From: CBDFLA01 sp965248915
Lineage (GTDB): Bacteria; Pseudomonadota; Alphaproteobacteria; M2410
DNA length: 64,000 nt
Reading direction: 5' to 3'
NCBI GenBank assembly: GCA_965248915.1
Contig: OZ252216.1
Span: 620,001-684,000, forward strand
Below the pieces are notes generated by a model that saw nothing but the letters and a program-made list of their open reading frames with translations, was not told where the DNA came from and did no database searches. This document shows, in pieces, positions 25,118-33,621 of this stretch. The translations under genes and the position numbers were made by a program. The first letter of the stretch is position 1; every line of letters starts with the position of its first letter.

Positions 25118-26242
25118 TTAGCACTTGCGTTCAAGGATCACCGACCCGACCGAATAGCCAGCACCAAAGGAGCAGATAAGGCCGAGATCACCTGGCGCGA
25201 GATCATTCGAGTATTTGTGGAACGCGATGATTGAGCCTGCTGAGCTGGTATTGGCGTATTCATCCAGGATCGTAGGCGTTGTGATCGGGTCAATTGATCG
25301 ACCAAAAACCTTCTTTGCGATGAACTCGTTCATATTGATATTGGCCTGGTGAAGCCAAATACGTTTCACCTCATCAGGTTCGACATCATTCTCTTTCAAA
25401 TGCGTCACAATGATCTCGGCAACCATAGGAACGACTTCCTTAAACACCTTGCGGCCCTGTTGCACAAAAAGCTTGTCCGTTTTCCCAATGCCGGTCTCAT
25501 CACAGCGATTAAGAAACCCGAAGTTGTTTCGAATATTGTTGGAGAACTTGGTTTTGAGTTTCGTGCTCAGGATTTTCCATTGAACAGGAGATGTTGAGAA
25601 CTCTTCTGCCTCAAGCAGGATCGCCGTAGAGACATCGCCAAAGATAAAATGAGCGTCACGGTCTCTGAAATTCAAATGGCCGGAACATATTTCTGGGTTC
25701 ACAACAAGAATTCGGTCCGCGGAACCTGTACGGATCATGTCGGCGGCTGCTTGGATACCAAAAGTCGCTGACGAACACGCCACGTTCATGTCAAAACCAA
25801 ATCCCTCTATGCCGAGCGCGTCTTGAATTTCAACGGCCATTGCTGGATAGGCGCGTTGCATATTGGAGGCGGCGGCTACAACGCCGTCGATCTCAGACGC
25901 ATCAACGCCAGCGTTTGTGAGGGCATCTTTGCAAGAATTGACGCCAATTTCCGCGAGGATAGAGAGCTCATCATTGGTGCGCTCTGGGATCGACGGGCGC
26001 ATTTTCGTGGGATCCAGAATGCCTTCTTTTTCCACTACGTAGCGTTGCTTGATCCCGGAGGCCTTTTCAATGAACTCTGAGCTCGAAGTTTCAATGGGTT
26101 CAGCGGTACCGGCAGCGATCTCGGTCGCATGATCTTTGTTGAATTGTCGTGCGTAGCTGTTGAAGGACTCGACAAGTTCTTCATTGCGAATAGCGAAAGG
26201 AGGCGTGTAGAGCCCCGTTCCGCTGATGACCACTGATCTCAA
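25118..26242 (-). CDS. beta-ketoacyl-ACP synthase III family protein (FabH-like)
   Basis: With the TTG at 26242 (AAGGGTGG 5 bases upstream) the protein has 374 residues and begins RSVVISGTGLYTPP, as relatives do; longer frames reach 26326. The thiolase-fold triad is intact: Cys156 in NVACSSATFG, His298 in WLHQANINMN and Asn331 in ANTSSAGS. It is longer than E. coli FabH (317) and resembles the group that includes P. aeruginosa PA3286, which takes acyl-CoA primers of medium length. It probably feeds acyl-CoA into fatty acid synthesis; the primer is inferred. Confidence 0.87.
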   Translation of the reverse strand: MRSVVISGTGLYTPPFAIRNEELVESFNSYARQFNKDHATEIAAGTAEPIETSSSEFIEKASGIKQRYVVEKEGILDPTKMRPSIPERTNDELSILAEIGVNSCKDALTNAGVDASEIDGVVAAASNMQRAYPAMAVEIQDALGIEGFGFDMNVACSSATFGIQAAADMIRTGSADRILVVNPEICSGHLNFRDRDAHFIFGDVSTAILLEAEEFSTSPVQWKILSTKLKTKFSNNIRNNFGFLNRCDETGIGKTDKLFVQQGRKVFKEVVPMVAEIIVTHLKENDVEPDEVKRIWLHQANINMNEFIAKKVFGRSIDPITTPTILDEYANTSSAGSIIAFHKYSNDLAPGDLGLICSFGAGYSVGSVILERKC

Positions 26243-26350
26243 TGCGTCCACCCTTGATTTGAACCAATAACGTGGTTCAGCTATATGATTTGGGAGGATT
26301 ACACACAAGTAGGTCATCCGATGCAAGCACTCCGAACGAGAAGATGATCC

Positions 26351-26932
26351 TCATCGTCCGAGTCTCTTGACCTCGTCATGGCGAAAACACGTGACCAAGT
26401 GGTCGTTCACCATGCCAACTGCCTGTGCGAAGGCATAGACGATTGTTGGCCCGCAGAATTTGAACCCGCGTGCTTTTAAGTCTTTCGATATCTTCTTGGA
26501 GAGGTCGGTCTGCGCAGGCATGTCACCCATCTGGCGCCAATCATTTTGCAGTGGTTCGCCGTTAAAAAAGTTCCAAAGGTAGTTTGAAAACCCTTGTTCT
26601 TCCATGATTTGCAAATAGGATTGGGCGTTACCGATTGTTGCTTCGATCTTTCCGCGATGGCGAATAATACCTTCATCTTGCAGCAATCTCTCTACCTTTT
26701 TGGGCGTGTAGCGCGCGATCTTTCCCGGTTCGAACTCGTCAAAGGCCTTTTGAAAATTTTCGCGCTTTCTCAGGATGGTGATCCACGAGAGACCCGCCTG
26801 AAACCCATCCAACATGAGCTTCTCAAAGAGCGCCCGATCATCATACTCAGGAACACCCCATTCCTCATCATGGTAGGCGACATAAAGGTCGTCAGTTCCA
26901 GGCCAGCTGCACCGCACGAGCGTCTCCGCCAC
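26351..26932 (-). CDS. tag: DNA-3-methyladenine glycosylase I
   Basis: Tag removes 3-methyladenine from alkylated DNA, starting base-excision repair. The GTG start at 26932 has AAGGAG 7 bases upstream and gives 193 residues; longer frames run into the VOC gene. The zinc-knot ligands are present: Cys8 (RCSWPG), His21 (AYHDEEWG), and the C-terminal His and Cys in VNDHLVTCFRH. The LFEKLMLDGFQAGLSW segment with the catalytic-pocket Glu and Trp is also typical. The VOC gene ends 49 bases upstream on the same strand. Confidence 0.94.
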   Translation of the reverse strand: MAETLVRCSWPGTDDLYVAYHDEEWGVPEYDDRALFEKLMLDGFQAGLSWITILRKRENFQKAFDEFEPGKIARYTPKKVERLLQDEGIIRHRGKIEATIGNAQSYLQIMEEQGFSNYLWNFFNGEPLQNDWRQMGDMPAQTDLSKKISKDLKARGFKFCGPTIVYAFAQAVGMVNDHLVTCFRHDEVKRLGR

Positions 26933-26981
26933 ACGAATACTCCTTCTTCTGTACGTCAAAACTAAAATTACGCGTCGAAGA

Positions 26982-27362
26982 TCACTCTTCAGCCATGCAT
27001 ACGGCTTCGATTTTGTTTCCTTCAAAGTCACGAACGAAAGCAGCGTAGTAGGTGGGTGTATATTCGGGACGAAGACCAGGCGGCCCAGCATCTATTGCGC
27101 CAGCGGCCATTGCCGCGTCATAAAACGCCTTAACGGCTTCACGGCTCTTGGCGTCGAAACAAACGTGAGTGCCGTTTCCCGCCGACGCCGGTTCCCCATT
27201 CTCAGGCATTTGTACCCAGAACTCTGGAAACTTGTCGCCGTAGGCAATGGCGACGTCGCCGTGAGCATAAACCCGCCCAAAACCCAGCGCCCCAAGGGCC
27301 GCATCATAAATCGCACACGACTTTTCGACGTCATTCACGCCGACTGAAACATGGGAGAACAT
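26982..27362 (-). CDS. VOC-family (glyoxalase-like) protein
   Basis: The 126-residue protein has the vicinal oxygen chelate pattern: FSHVSVGVNDVEKSCAIYDAALGALGF at the start and ATYYAAFVRDFEGNKIEAVC-type end (here TYYAAFVRDFEGNKIEAV), with His4 and the C-terminal Glu as possible metal ligands. The ATG at 27362 has GAGGAAAT upstream; a longer start at 27398 adds 12 polar residues and is less likely. Members include glyoxalase I, dioxygenases and resistance proteins, and the reaction here is not identifiable. It is divergent from the TetR gene. Confidence 0.83.
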   Translation of the reverse strand: MFSHVSVGVNDVEKSCAIYDAALGALGFGRVYAHGDVAIAYGDKFPEFWVQMPENGEPASAGNGTHVCFDAKSREAVKAFYDAAMAAGAIDAGPPGLRPEYTPTYYAAFVRDFEGNKIEAVCMAEE

Positions 27363-27470
27363 ATTGATTTCCTCTGACTCGCTGACGTCAGATTTCAATC
27401 TAACAGGAAAAGGACATAGAACAAAGAAAGAACATGGGTTCCCATCGCGATCTCTTGCGGAGTATCAGGC

Positions 27471-27499
27471 TTGACAAATTAATTAAACGTATGATTAAT
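27471..27499 (+). promoter_or_regulatory. candidate promoter of the tetR-exporter operon
   Basis: TTGACA at 27471-27476 is a perfect -35 box; ATTAAT at 27494-27499 lies 17 bases on. A start site near the GTG at 27506 would make the message almost leaderless. The palindrome covers the spacer and -10. Confidence 0.45.
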
Positions 27500-27501
27500 T
27501 A
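27480..27501 (+). promoter_or_regulatory. 22-bp near-perfect palindrome before the TetR gene, probable operator
   Basis: Arms TAATTAA (27480-27486) and TTAATTA (27495-27501) pair perfectly, and most of the 8-base centre is also symmetric. It begins 4 bases after a consensus TTGACA (27471-27476) and ends 4 bases before the GTG of the regulator gene. It is well placed for autorepression of the exporter operon. Confidence 0.6.
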
Positions 27502-27505
27502 GGGT

Positions 27506-28174
27506 GTGACCAGTGTTGAAACATCAAAGCCAGCAGGGCGACCTCCGACCAGCGAAGGCGAGGATGTCCGTCGACGGCTCATTGAAGCCGCAACAGAACT
27601 CTTCTCCCAAAGAGGTTTCGCCTCAACATCAATCCGAGAATTGGCAGATGCCGCCAATGTGACGCCAGCCATGGTCCACTACTATTTCAAATCTAAGAGA
27701 GGTCTCTACGAAGCGCTCTTAACCAATTCCGTCGGGAGAGTACTCGAACGGGTTACGAAAGCCGTCAAGGACGGGTTGCCAACCGAAGATAGATTGACCT
27801 CCCTCGTGAATGTCTTCGCGACGACGGTGTTAGACGAGCCTTGGCTTCCGTCGATCATCATTCGCGAGGTTCTTCTCAACGAAAACGATATGCGAGACCT
27901 TTTTGTTGATCAGTACGCTTCGCAAATGGCCATCATATTGCCAGCGGTGATCTCCGAGGAAGTAAGCCAACATCATTTCCGAGAGGGATTGGATCCGCGC
28001 CTTGCGTTCATGTCACTTCTCGGCATGATGGCATTTCCGTTCATGGCTAGGCCGGTGTTCGAAAAGGTTTTCGATTTATCCTATGACGAAGCATTCAAGA
28101 ATGACTTTACGCAGCATACGGCGAAGTTGTTTTTCGACGGAGTAAGCAAGAGAGAGGGAAACGGAAATGTATAG
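27506..28174 (+). CDS. TetR/AcrR-family transcriptional regulator
   Basis: The 222-residue protein has the TetR helix-turn-helix at about residues 25-70 (RRRLIEAATELFSQRGFAST, SIRELADAANVTPAMVHYYF) and an all-alpha ligand domain after it. Gene order (regulator, HlyD-type adaptor, ABC ATPase, ABC-2 permease) matches the E. coli cecR-ybhGFSR locus, where CecR is the local regulator. The GTG start has only GGG nearby and may be leaderless. The stop overlaps the adaptor start by 8 bases. It probably represses its own operon; the ligand is unknown. Confidence 0.92.
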   Translation: MTSVETSKPAGRPPTSEGEDVRRRLIEAATELFSQRGFASTSIRELADAANVTPAMVHYYFKSKRGLYEALLTNSVGRVLERVTKAVKDGLPTEDRLTSLVNVFATTVLDEPWLPSIIIREVLLNENDMRDLFVDQYASQMAIILPAVISEEVSQHHFREGLDPRLAFMSLLGMMAFPFMARPVFEKVFDLSYDEAFKNDFTQHTAKLFFDGVSKREGNGNV

Positions 28175-29129
28175 AAGAGTTTTATCGTATGTTCTCTTCC
28201 CGTTGTTTCTTCTTGCCTGTGAGAGCCAAGATGAAGCTGTCTTTGTTGGATCGTTAGAACGACAAAGAGTTGAACTTGTTGCAGAGGCAAACGAACCAAT
28301 TATGTCAATTCCAGTGGTCGAAGGTGATGTGGTTGCAGAAGGAGAAGTATTGGTTGTCATGGATGCACGGCAACATGATGCACGGCTAAGACAGGCACAA
28401 GCAGCCCGCGCTCGTTCTGCTGGGCGCCTTGCCGAAATGCGTCGTGGTCCGCGGGTTGAGCGAATTGATGCCGCCCGAGCGCGTCTGCAAGGGGCAGAAA
28501 ACAACCTCATCGAAATCGGCAAAGAACTCACACGCGCTCGCAGGCTGCGCCAGGATGGCAACGTCAGCCAGGCCCACTTAGACGGGGTCCAACGGCGGTA
28601 TACCGAAGCGGTAGCCCGGCGAGACGAACTCAAAGCCCAACTTGAGGAATTACTACAAGGCGCGACCGCCGAGGAATTGGTGCAAGCCGAAGCATCACTC
28701 GCCGAGGCCGATGCTGCGCTCATCGCAGCTGAAGTTCAATTGGATCGGATGTCTGTCAAAGCACCTCGCAGTGGGCGAATTGACGCGCTCCCTTACGAAG
28801 TGGGCGAACGTCCAATGCCAGGCGCCGTTGTCGCAGTTCTACTAGCGGAGTCCAAACCGTTCGCAAAGATCTATGTGCCCGCTGATCAGCGGGCTCAGTT
28901 CCAATCAGAACAAACAGTGTGGGTTCGCATTGATGGCGTCGATGGCGAACATGAGGGTCGAGTGAGGTTCGTCTCTAGTCAATCGGCATTCACCCCGTTC
29001 TTTGCTTTGACCGAACACGACCGTAGTCGATTTTCGTATTTGGCCGAGGTCGACCTGGTCGAAGAGAGTGCTGACGGGTTCCCAACCGGTGTTTCTGTTG
29101 AAGTGCGTCTTAGAAAGCGCGAGCTATGA
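28167..29129 (+). CDS. HlyD-family adaptor of an ABC exporter, lipoprotein
   Basis: This 320-residue periplasmic adaptor (YbhG-like) starts with a lipoprotein signal: FPLFLLAC with Cys18, so it is anchored by lipid rather than by a helix. A split lipoyl domain (VELVAEANEPIMSIPVVEGD and MSVKAPRSGRIDALPYEVGE) flanks a long coiled-coil hairpin at about residues 70-195, and a beta-barrel follows. Such adaptors bridge an inner-membrane pump to an outer-membrane channel; no channel gene is nearby. The stop overlaps the ATPase start by 4 bases. Confidence 0.92.
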   Translation: MYRRVLSYVLFPLFLLACESQDEAVFVGSLERQRVELVAEANEPIMSIPVVEGDVVAEGEVLVVMDARQHDARLRQAQAARARSAGRLAEMRRGPRVERIDAARARLQGAENNLIEIGKELTRARRLRQDGNVSQAHLDGVQRRYTEAVARRDELKAQLEELLQGATAEELVQAEASLAEADAALIAAEVQLDRMSVKAPRSGRIDALPYEVGERPMPGAVVAVLLAESKPFAKIYVPADQRAQFQSEQTVWVRIDGVDGEHEGRVRFVSSQSAFTPFFALTEHDRSRFSYLAEVDLVEESADGFPTGVSVEVRLRKREL

Positions 29130-30064
29130 GCGAGATCGCAATTGAAGCAACAGGTCTCGAAAAACGCTTTGGTAGGGTGCGAGCGGTTGATGGGGTAAGT
29201 TTGCGAGTTCCACACGCACAAATCTTCGGGTTTTTGGGTCCAAATGGTTCCGGAAAGACAACCACCATTCGTGTTCTCTGTGGTCTCCTAAAACCTACGT
29301 CTGGCACTGCGAACGTGTTGGGATATCAGGTTCCCAAGCAGGCAGAAGAACTTCGGCGCAAAATTGGATACATGACTCAGAGATTTTCGCTCTACAAGGA
29401 CCTGACCGTTCTGGAGAATCTCTCGTTTGTTGGTAGCATCCACTCAATGGCGAGGGTGGACCTCAATCGTCGGATTGACGAACTTATCCAAGAGTATCGT
29501 CTCACCGAGTTCAAGAATCAACGTGCCTCTACGCTTTCAGGTGGACAGAGCCAACGCCTCGCCCTTGCTGCGGCAACCATCCATGAGCCAGAACTACTAT
29601 TTCTTGACGAACCAACCAGTGCCGTCGATCCAGAGAACCGGCGAGAGTTTTGGGACAGCCTCTTTCGTCTGGTTGACAAGGGTACAACGATACTCGTGTC
29701 CACCCACTATATGGACGAAGCGGAGCGATGTCATAAACTTGTCTTCCTCGATTTCGGGAGAATTGTTGCAAGCGGTGCACCAAAAGACCTGATGAGGAAC
29801 ATCGAGGCATTTGTTGTTGAGATTACGACTGAAGACATTGCCGGCTGTCGCGACGCGTTGGCGGGGAATGATGCGATCATCAGTATGGCGCAATTAGGGA
29901 GTCGTTTGCGCGTACTAGTCCACGCTCACACATCTGATCCGGCCGAACTCGTTTCGAGTGTGATAAACAATGCTCAGGTCGCCGCGCATTGTGAACTTGC
30001 GAAAGCCAATCTTGAAGATGTTTTTGTTGCAGCAACGCGCGGGCCGAAAGAGAGAGCCGCATGA
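29126..30064 (+). CDS. ABC exporter ATP-binding protein
   Basis: The 312-residue ATPase has Walker A GPNGSGKTT at about residues 38-46, the signature LSGGQSQRLALA, Walker B LLFLDEPTSAVD and the switch His in STHYMDEAERC. About 80 extra C-terminal residues follow the domain, as in drug and lipid exporters. E. coli YbhF has two such domains in one chain; this one has a single domain and must dimerise. It is coupled by 4-base overlaps to genes on both sides. Confidence 0.95.
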   Translation: MSEIAIEATGLEKRFGRVRAVDGVSLRVPHAQIFGFLGPNGSGKTTTIRVLCGLLKPTSGTANVLGYQVPKQAEELRRKIGYMTQRFSLYKDLTVLENLSFVGSIHSMARVDLNRRIDELIQEYRLTEFKNQRASTLSGGQSQRLALAAATIHEPELLFLDEPTSAVDPENRREFWDSLFRLVDKGTTILVSTHYMDEAERCHKLVFLDFGRIVASGAPKDLMRNIEAFVVEITTEDIAGCRDALAGNDAIISMAQLGSRLRVLVHAHTSDPAELVSSVINNAQVAAHCELAKANLEDVFVAATRGPKERAA

Positions 30065-31167
30065 AGTGGTCAGGCCGCATTCGAGCGATCGCCGTCAAGG
30101 AAGTTCGGCAATTGATGCGGGACCACCTGACGTTCGGTATGGTGATTGGGATACCCGTCATTCTTCTCCTCCTGTTTGGATATGCAATCGATCAGGATGT
30201 CCGGCAATTGCCTATCGCTGTCGCAAATCATGCCCAAACGTCTCTGTCCCGAGATCTCATTCGAACAGCTGAGGCGACCCAAATCGTGGATGTGGTTGCC
30301 GAGGTTAGTTCGGTGGAGGAAATAGAGGAGCTTCTTGTGCGAGGTGAAGTGACCGCCGGTATTTTTGTTCCATCCGATTTCGATCGACGAGTAGCGCACG
30401 GACAACGAGCACCAGCGCAATTGTTGGTCGATGCGTCAGATCCGGTTCTCTTTAATATATCCCAAGGGCTGATATTTCTCCCCGTTGAGCGACATTACGT
30501 ACCGCGCTCATTATTTGATCGCTTCCCTCCAACATTCGAAGTCAAAGCCTATTACAACCCAGAGCGACGAACGGAAGTGCAGATCGTGCCCGGTCTCATC
30601 GGCGTAATTCTAACCTTAACAATGGTCTTGTTTACGTCCGTAGCGATTGTTCGAGAGAAAGAGCGGGGCAATCTGGAGTTCTTGATCACGACACCTGTTA
30701 AGACGCCTGAACTCATGGTCGGCAAGATCCTGCCATACATATTTATTGGATTGATCCAGATCGGCATAATTCTTGTTCTTGCGGTGTGGTTGTTTCATGT
30801 CCCGATCAGGGGATCATTATTTGATCTGTTCGTCGGATCTACTTTGTTTATCGGCGCTTCATTAACTTTGGGGTTGTTAATTTCGACAATTGCGTCGACG
30901 CAATTTCAAGCATTTCAACTCACACTCTTTTTCTTTCTCCCTCAGATACTGTTGTCAGGCTTTATGTTCCCTTTTTCGGGTATGCCGGATTGGGCCCAGC
31001 ATTTGGCCGAGATTTTGCCGTTAACACATTTCCTGAGGATCGTCCGGGCGATCATCCTTAAAGGTGCAACACTCCCGGAGGTAGCCACAGACCTATGGGC
31101 ACTGGCACTCTTCTTCCTCATTGCAATGTCACTCGCAGCCCTGAGATTCCGTAAGCGGCTTGATTGA
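30061..31167 (+). CDS. ABC-2 type exporter permease
   Basis: The 368-residue membrane protein has one N-terminal helix (LTFGMVIGIPVILLLLFGYAI), a periplasmic domain of about 130 residues, then five helices in the C-terminal half, with the ABC-2 coupling segment REKERGNLEFLITTPVKTPELM. This is the YbhR/YbhS plan. Only one permease gene is present, so it probably forms a homodimer, unlike E. coli with two. The substrate is not evident; the E. coli homologue exports drugs and cations. It ends the operon. Confidence 0.93.
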   Translation: MKWSGRIRAIAVKEVRQLMRDHLTFGMVIGIPVILLLLFGYAIDQDVRQLPIAVANHAQTSLSRDLIRTAEATQIVDVVAEVSSVEEIEELLVRGEVTAGIFVPSDFDRRVAHGQRAPAQLLVDASDPVLFNISQGLIFLPVERHYVPRSLFDRFPPTFEVKAYYNPERRTEVQIVPGLIGVILTLTMVLFTSVAIVREKERGNLEFLITTPVKTPELMVGKILPYIFIGLIQIGIILVLAVWLFHVPIRGSLFDLFVGSTLFIGASLTLGLLISTIASTQFQAFQLTLFFFLPQILLSGFMFPFSGMPDWAQHLAEILPLTHFLRIVRAIILKGATLPEVATDLWALALFFLIAMSLAALRFRKRLD

Positions 31168-31193
31168 TCGACCTGTCGTTTGCGATGAAGGTG

Positions 31194-32081
31194 TCACTGT
31201 CTTGGAAACGACAGAATCTCGGTTTGATTGCCAGGTTTTGCTAACACACCGATCCTCTCAGATTTTTCTGACAGCTCGCCACCCATTAGATCTGCCCCGA
31301 TGCAGAAAATCTTAAGGCCCGCAGACTCTATTTCTTGACGCAGCGTTTCCACGCAGAAGAGATGTTCCCATCGACGGAAGACGCGAACGTCACCGTTGTC
31401 ACCGAGAACTGCGTTCTGGTCGAGCTTGCACTGGTGCGAAGCAAAGAACCAAGATTGACTGAGAACGTGGTGGGGGTCTGGAGCCCAAAATCCGGTTTCA
31501 AATTGCTCAAGATGGGGCAAAGGGTCGAGAGCCTCGCCATGTGCCTCGGACAAAACATCGAAAGCGAAAACTCCTTCTGGGTTAAGAGCGGATGCGATTT
31601 TGTGGATGAGATTGACTCTGGCCAGCGGGAGGAGAACACCGTAATCGCATGAGATCATCGTTACCAAATCGAACGGACCGCCGAAACTGACATCTCCGTA
31701 GTCACCGCAAATGTACTCGATTCCGAGATCACTCGATGTGACTGACGCTTTGGCAGCCTCGATCGATCGCGGACTAAGGTCAATGCCGGTAACAACATGT
31801 CCCAAGCGAGCCCACTTTTCTGTGTAGAGCCCAGGACCACACCCCAAATCTAGGGCCTTCGCCCCCGGCTTGAGTGAGGCAGCTGTAGCAATCCAATTGC
31901 TGGTCATTTCAATCGTGTTTGGTCGATAGCTCGCCAGGTCATGAGAACCATCCAAATGAGCGCGCAACATCCCTTTCGAGATGTGAGCATCATTCCAGAA
32001 GACTGATTCACCTTTGGCATAAAGTGATGGCGGATCAAGGTAGGGTCTGAGGGGCTCTGGCACATTTTCAAGCTTAGCCAT
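31194..32081 (-). CDS. class I SAM-dependent methyltransferase
   Basis: The 295-residue protein has the SAM-binding loop ALDLGCGPGLYTEKWARLG and the acidic strand end VTGIDLSPRSIE, then CGDYGDVSFGGPFDLVTMI. The C-terminal half has no motif that names a substrate. I chose the ATG at 32081; the longer frame to 32120 starts with GTG and overlaps the queD end. It converges on the exporter operon with 26 bases between stops. It may be co-transcribed with queD, whose coding end lies 18 bases upstream. No evidence links it to queuosine. Confidence 0.85.
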   Translation of the reverse strand: MAKLENVPEPLRPYLDPPSLYAKGESVFWNDAHISKGMLRAHLDGSHDLASYRPNTIEMTSNWIATAASLKPGAKALDLGCGPGLYTEKWARLGHVVTGIDLSPRSIEAAKASVTSSDLGIEYICGDYGDVSFGGPFDLVTMISCDYGVLLPLARVNLIHKIASALNPEGVFAFDVLSEAHGEALDPLPHLEQFETGFWAPDPHHVLSQSWFFASHQCKLDQNAVLGDNGDVRVFRRWEHLFCVETLRQEIESAGLKIFCIGADLMGGELSEKSERIGVLAKPGNQTEILSFPRQ

Positions 32082-32098
32082 CGCGAAAACCCACTTTC

Positions 32099-32455
32099 TT
32101 AAGGGCGATACTCCGCCCACGTTCGCGGCGTTTCACTGATACGTACGCAGGCTGTTTCTGGCCATTGGGATTTGCACCAATCATAAAGCCACTTCGCAAT
32201 AACTTCTGACGTGGTTTTGTCGTGACCAAATACCTCATTGAGGTGTTTGTGATCCAGAACCTCATCGACGTAGTCCTTTAGGGGGCGTAGCTCGTGATAG
32301 TCCCGAACGAAACCAACCTCATCGAGTGTTTCGGACTCAAGTGTAACCTCGACCACGTAGTTGTGGCCGTGCAGCTTTGCGCACGGATGTGTGTCCGGAA
32401 GCCCACCGATAAAATGGGACGCGGAGAAATCAAAGCGTTTGGCGATGCGATACAT
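32099..32455 (-). CDS. queD: 6-carboxy-5,6,7,8-tetrahydropterin synthase
   Basis: QueD makes 6-carboxytetrahydropterin from dihydroneopterin triphosphate, the first committed step to preQ0 and queuosine. The 118-residue product has zinc ligands His14 (SASHF), His29 and His31 (LHGHNY) and the catalytic Cys25 (HPCAKLHGH), which identifies QueD rather than mammalian-type PTPS. The ATG at 32455 has GAGG 7 bases upstream and gives the family start MYRIAKRFDFSASH; an upstream start at 32518 adds 21 residues. queC and queE are not in the window. Confidence 0.92.
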   Translation of the reverse strand: MYRIAKRFDFSASHFIGGLPDTHPCAKLHGHNYVVEVTLESETLDEVGFVRDYHELRPLKDYVDEVLDHKHLNEVFGHDKTTSEVIAKWLYDWCKSQWPETACVRISETPRTWAEYRP

Positions 32456-32529
32456 CTGTGACCTCGGAAAGAAATCGAGCGTTTCTTTGGCGGTTTCAGG
32501 CGCAAGCGTCAAGGACAAACTCTAAGAAC

Positions 32530-33573
32530 TCAATTGCTTACGTGATCGAGTAGTAAATCCGCCTTTTTCCAAGCGTCGATGCCACCTTTGATATGCTTGG
32601 TTTCCAGCCCACATTCCATTGCTTTCTTGACAGCCATGGCGGAACGTTCACCATAGGCGCAATAAAAGACAATCTCGGCGCCTTTAGCTTCAGCCAACTC
32701 GCGCAGCATCCCACCGCGTTCAGTATTCTCGGCAAGATCTGCGTAAGGGGTGTGAACCGAGCCAGATATCACACCGTTTCTCTGACGTTCTTCTGCGTCT
32801 CTTAAATCTGCGAATACATAGTTCGGGCTTTCAAGCAGCGCTTGAGCTTCGGTACACGTGAACGACCGACCTTGTTTTTCAAGTTCATCCTGGCTTAACC
32901 CAATGTGTAGATTGGCTGGAACTGCCACATCCATCATTTTCGGATTGGCCAAATTAAGACCATTCATCAACTCAACATACTCATCCTCTGAAGAGACTTG
33001 CAGTCGGGGGTTGTACTTCTTTTCTTCGCCGATGGTGCTAACTGTTTCGCCATTGTAGTTGTGTCCAGGATAGACCTGCGTATCGTCAGGGAGTTTCAAT
33101 AGTTTGTTGAACAAAGAGTCGTATTGACGATGGGGACATCCACTCTGAAAGTCGGTACGCCCGGTACCGCGAATGAACAGCGTGTCGCCCGTAAACACGC
33201 GGTCGCCACACAGGAAGCTATAGGAATCGTCGGTGTGCCCCGGGGTGTACATCGACGTCAATGAGATTCCGTCGACACAGATCTCATCTCCATCGGCCAC
33301 TCGCACAGATACGACATCGACACTGCTCTCTTGCCCCGCGATCGTGATACACCCAGTACGATCGCGTAACGCGCCAAGACCTGTGATGTGGTCGGCGTGA
33401 ACATGCGTATCAACGGCTTTGACCAATTTGAGATCGAGCTCTGACAGCAATTGCAAATATCGATCAACCTTGTCGAGAACCGGATCGATCATGATGGCTT
33501 CACCACCGCGCCGGCCGCCAAGTAGATAGGTGTAGGTGTGGGAGGAATAGTCGATGAGTTGGCGAAATATCAT
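32530..33573 (-). CDS. persulfide dioxygenase fused to rhodanese
   Basis: The 347-residue protein joins an ETHE1-type metallo-beta-lactamase domain (about 1-235) to a rhodanese domain (about 245-345). The first has THVHADHITGLG (His57, His59, Asp61, His62), YTPGHTDDSY and FTGDTLFIRGTGRTDFQSG, typical of iron-dependent glutathione persulfide dioxygenases. The second carries the sulfur-carrying loop CAYGERS with Cys305. Fusions of this kind (PRF) oxidise persulfide sulfur to sulfite and exchange it with thiosulfate. It lies between queD and ygfZ. Iron use is inferred from family. Confidence 0.92.
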   Translation of the reverse strand: MIFRQLIDYSSHTYTYLLGGRRGGEAIMIDPVLDKVDRYLQLLSELDLKLVKAVDTHVHADHITGLGALRDRTGCITIAGQESSVDVVSVRVADGDEICVDGISLTSMYTPGHTDDSYSFLCGDRVFTGDTLFIRGTGRTDFQSGCPHRQYDSLFNKLLKLPDDTQVYPGHNYNGETVSTIGEEKKYNPRLQVSSEDEYVELMNGLNLANPKMMDVAVPANLHIGLSQDELEKQGRSFTCTEAQALLESPNYVFADLRDAEERQRNGVISGSVHTPYADLAENTERGGMLRELAEAKGAEIVFYCAYGERSAMAVKKAMECGLETKHIKGGIDAWKKADLLLDHVSN

Positions 33574-33621
33574 GAGATCAAACCTCGCAATTTGGCATCA
33601 ATAGGCGATCAACATACACCG

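Noticed and set aside
28076..28723. 215-codon minus-strand frame opposite tetR and the adaptor
   Set aside because: Ser/Ala/Arg-rich low-complexity product, an artefact of the Ala/Glu/Arg-rich coiled coil on the other strand.
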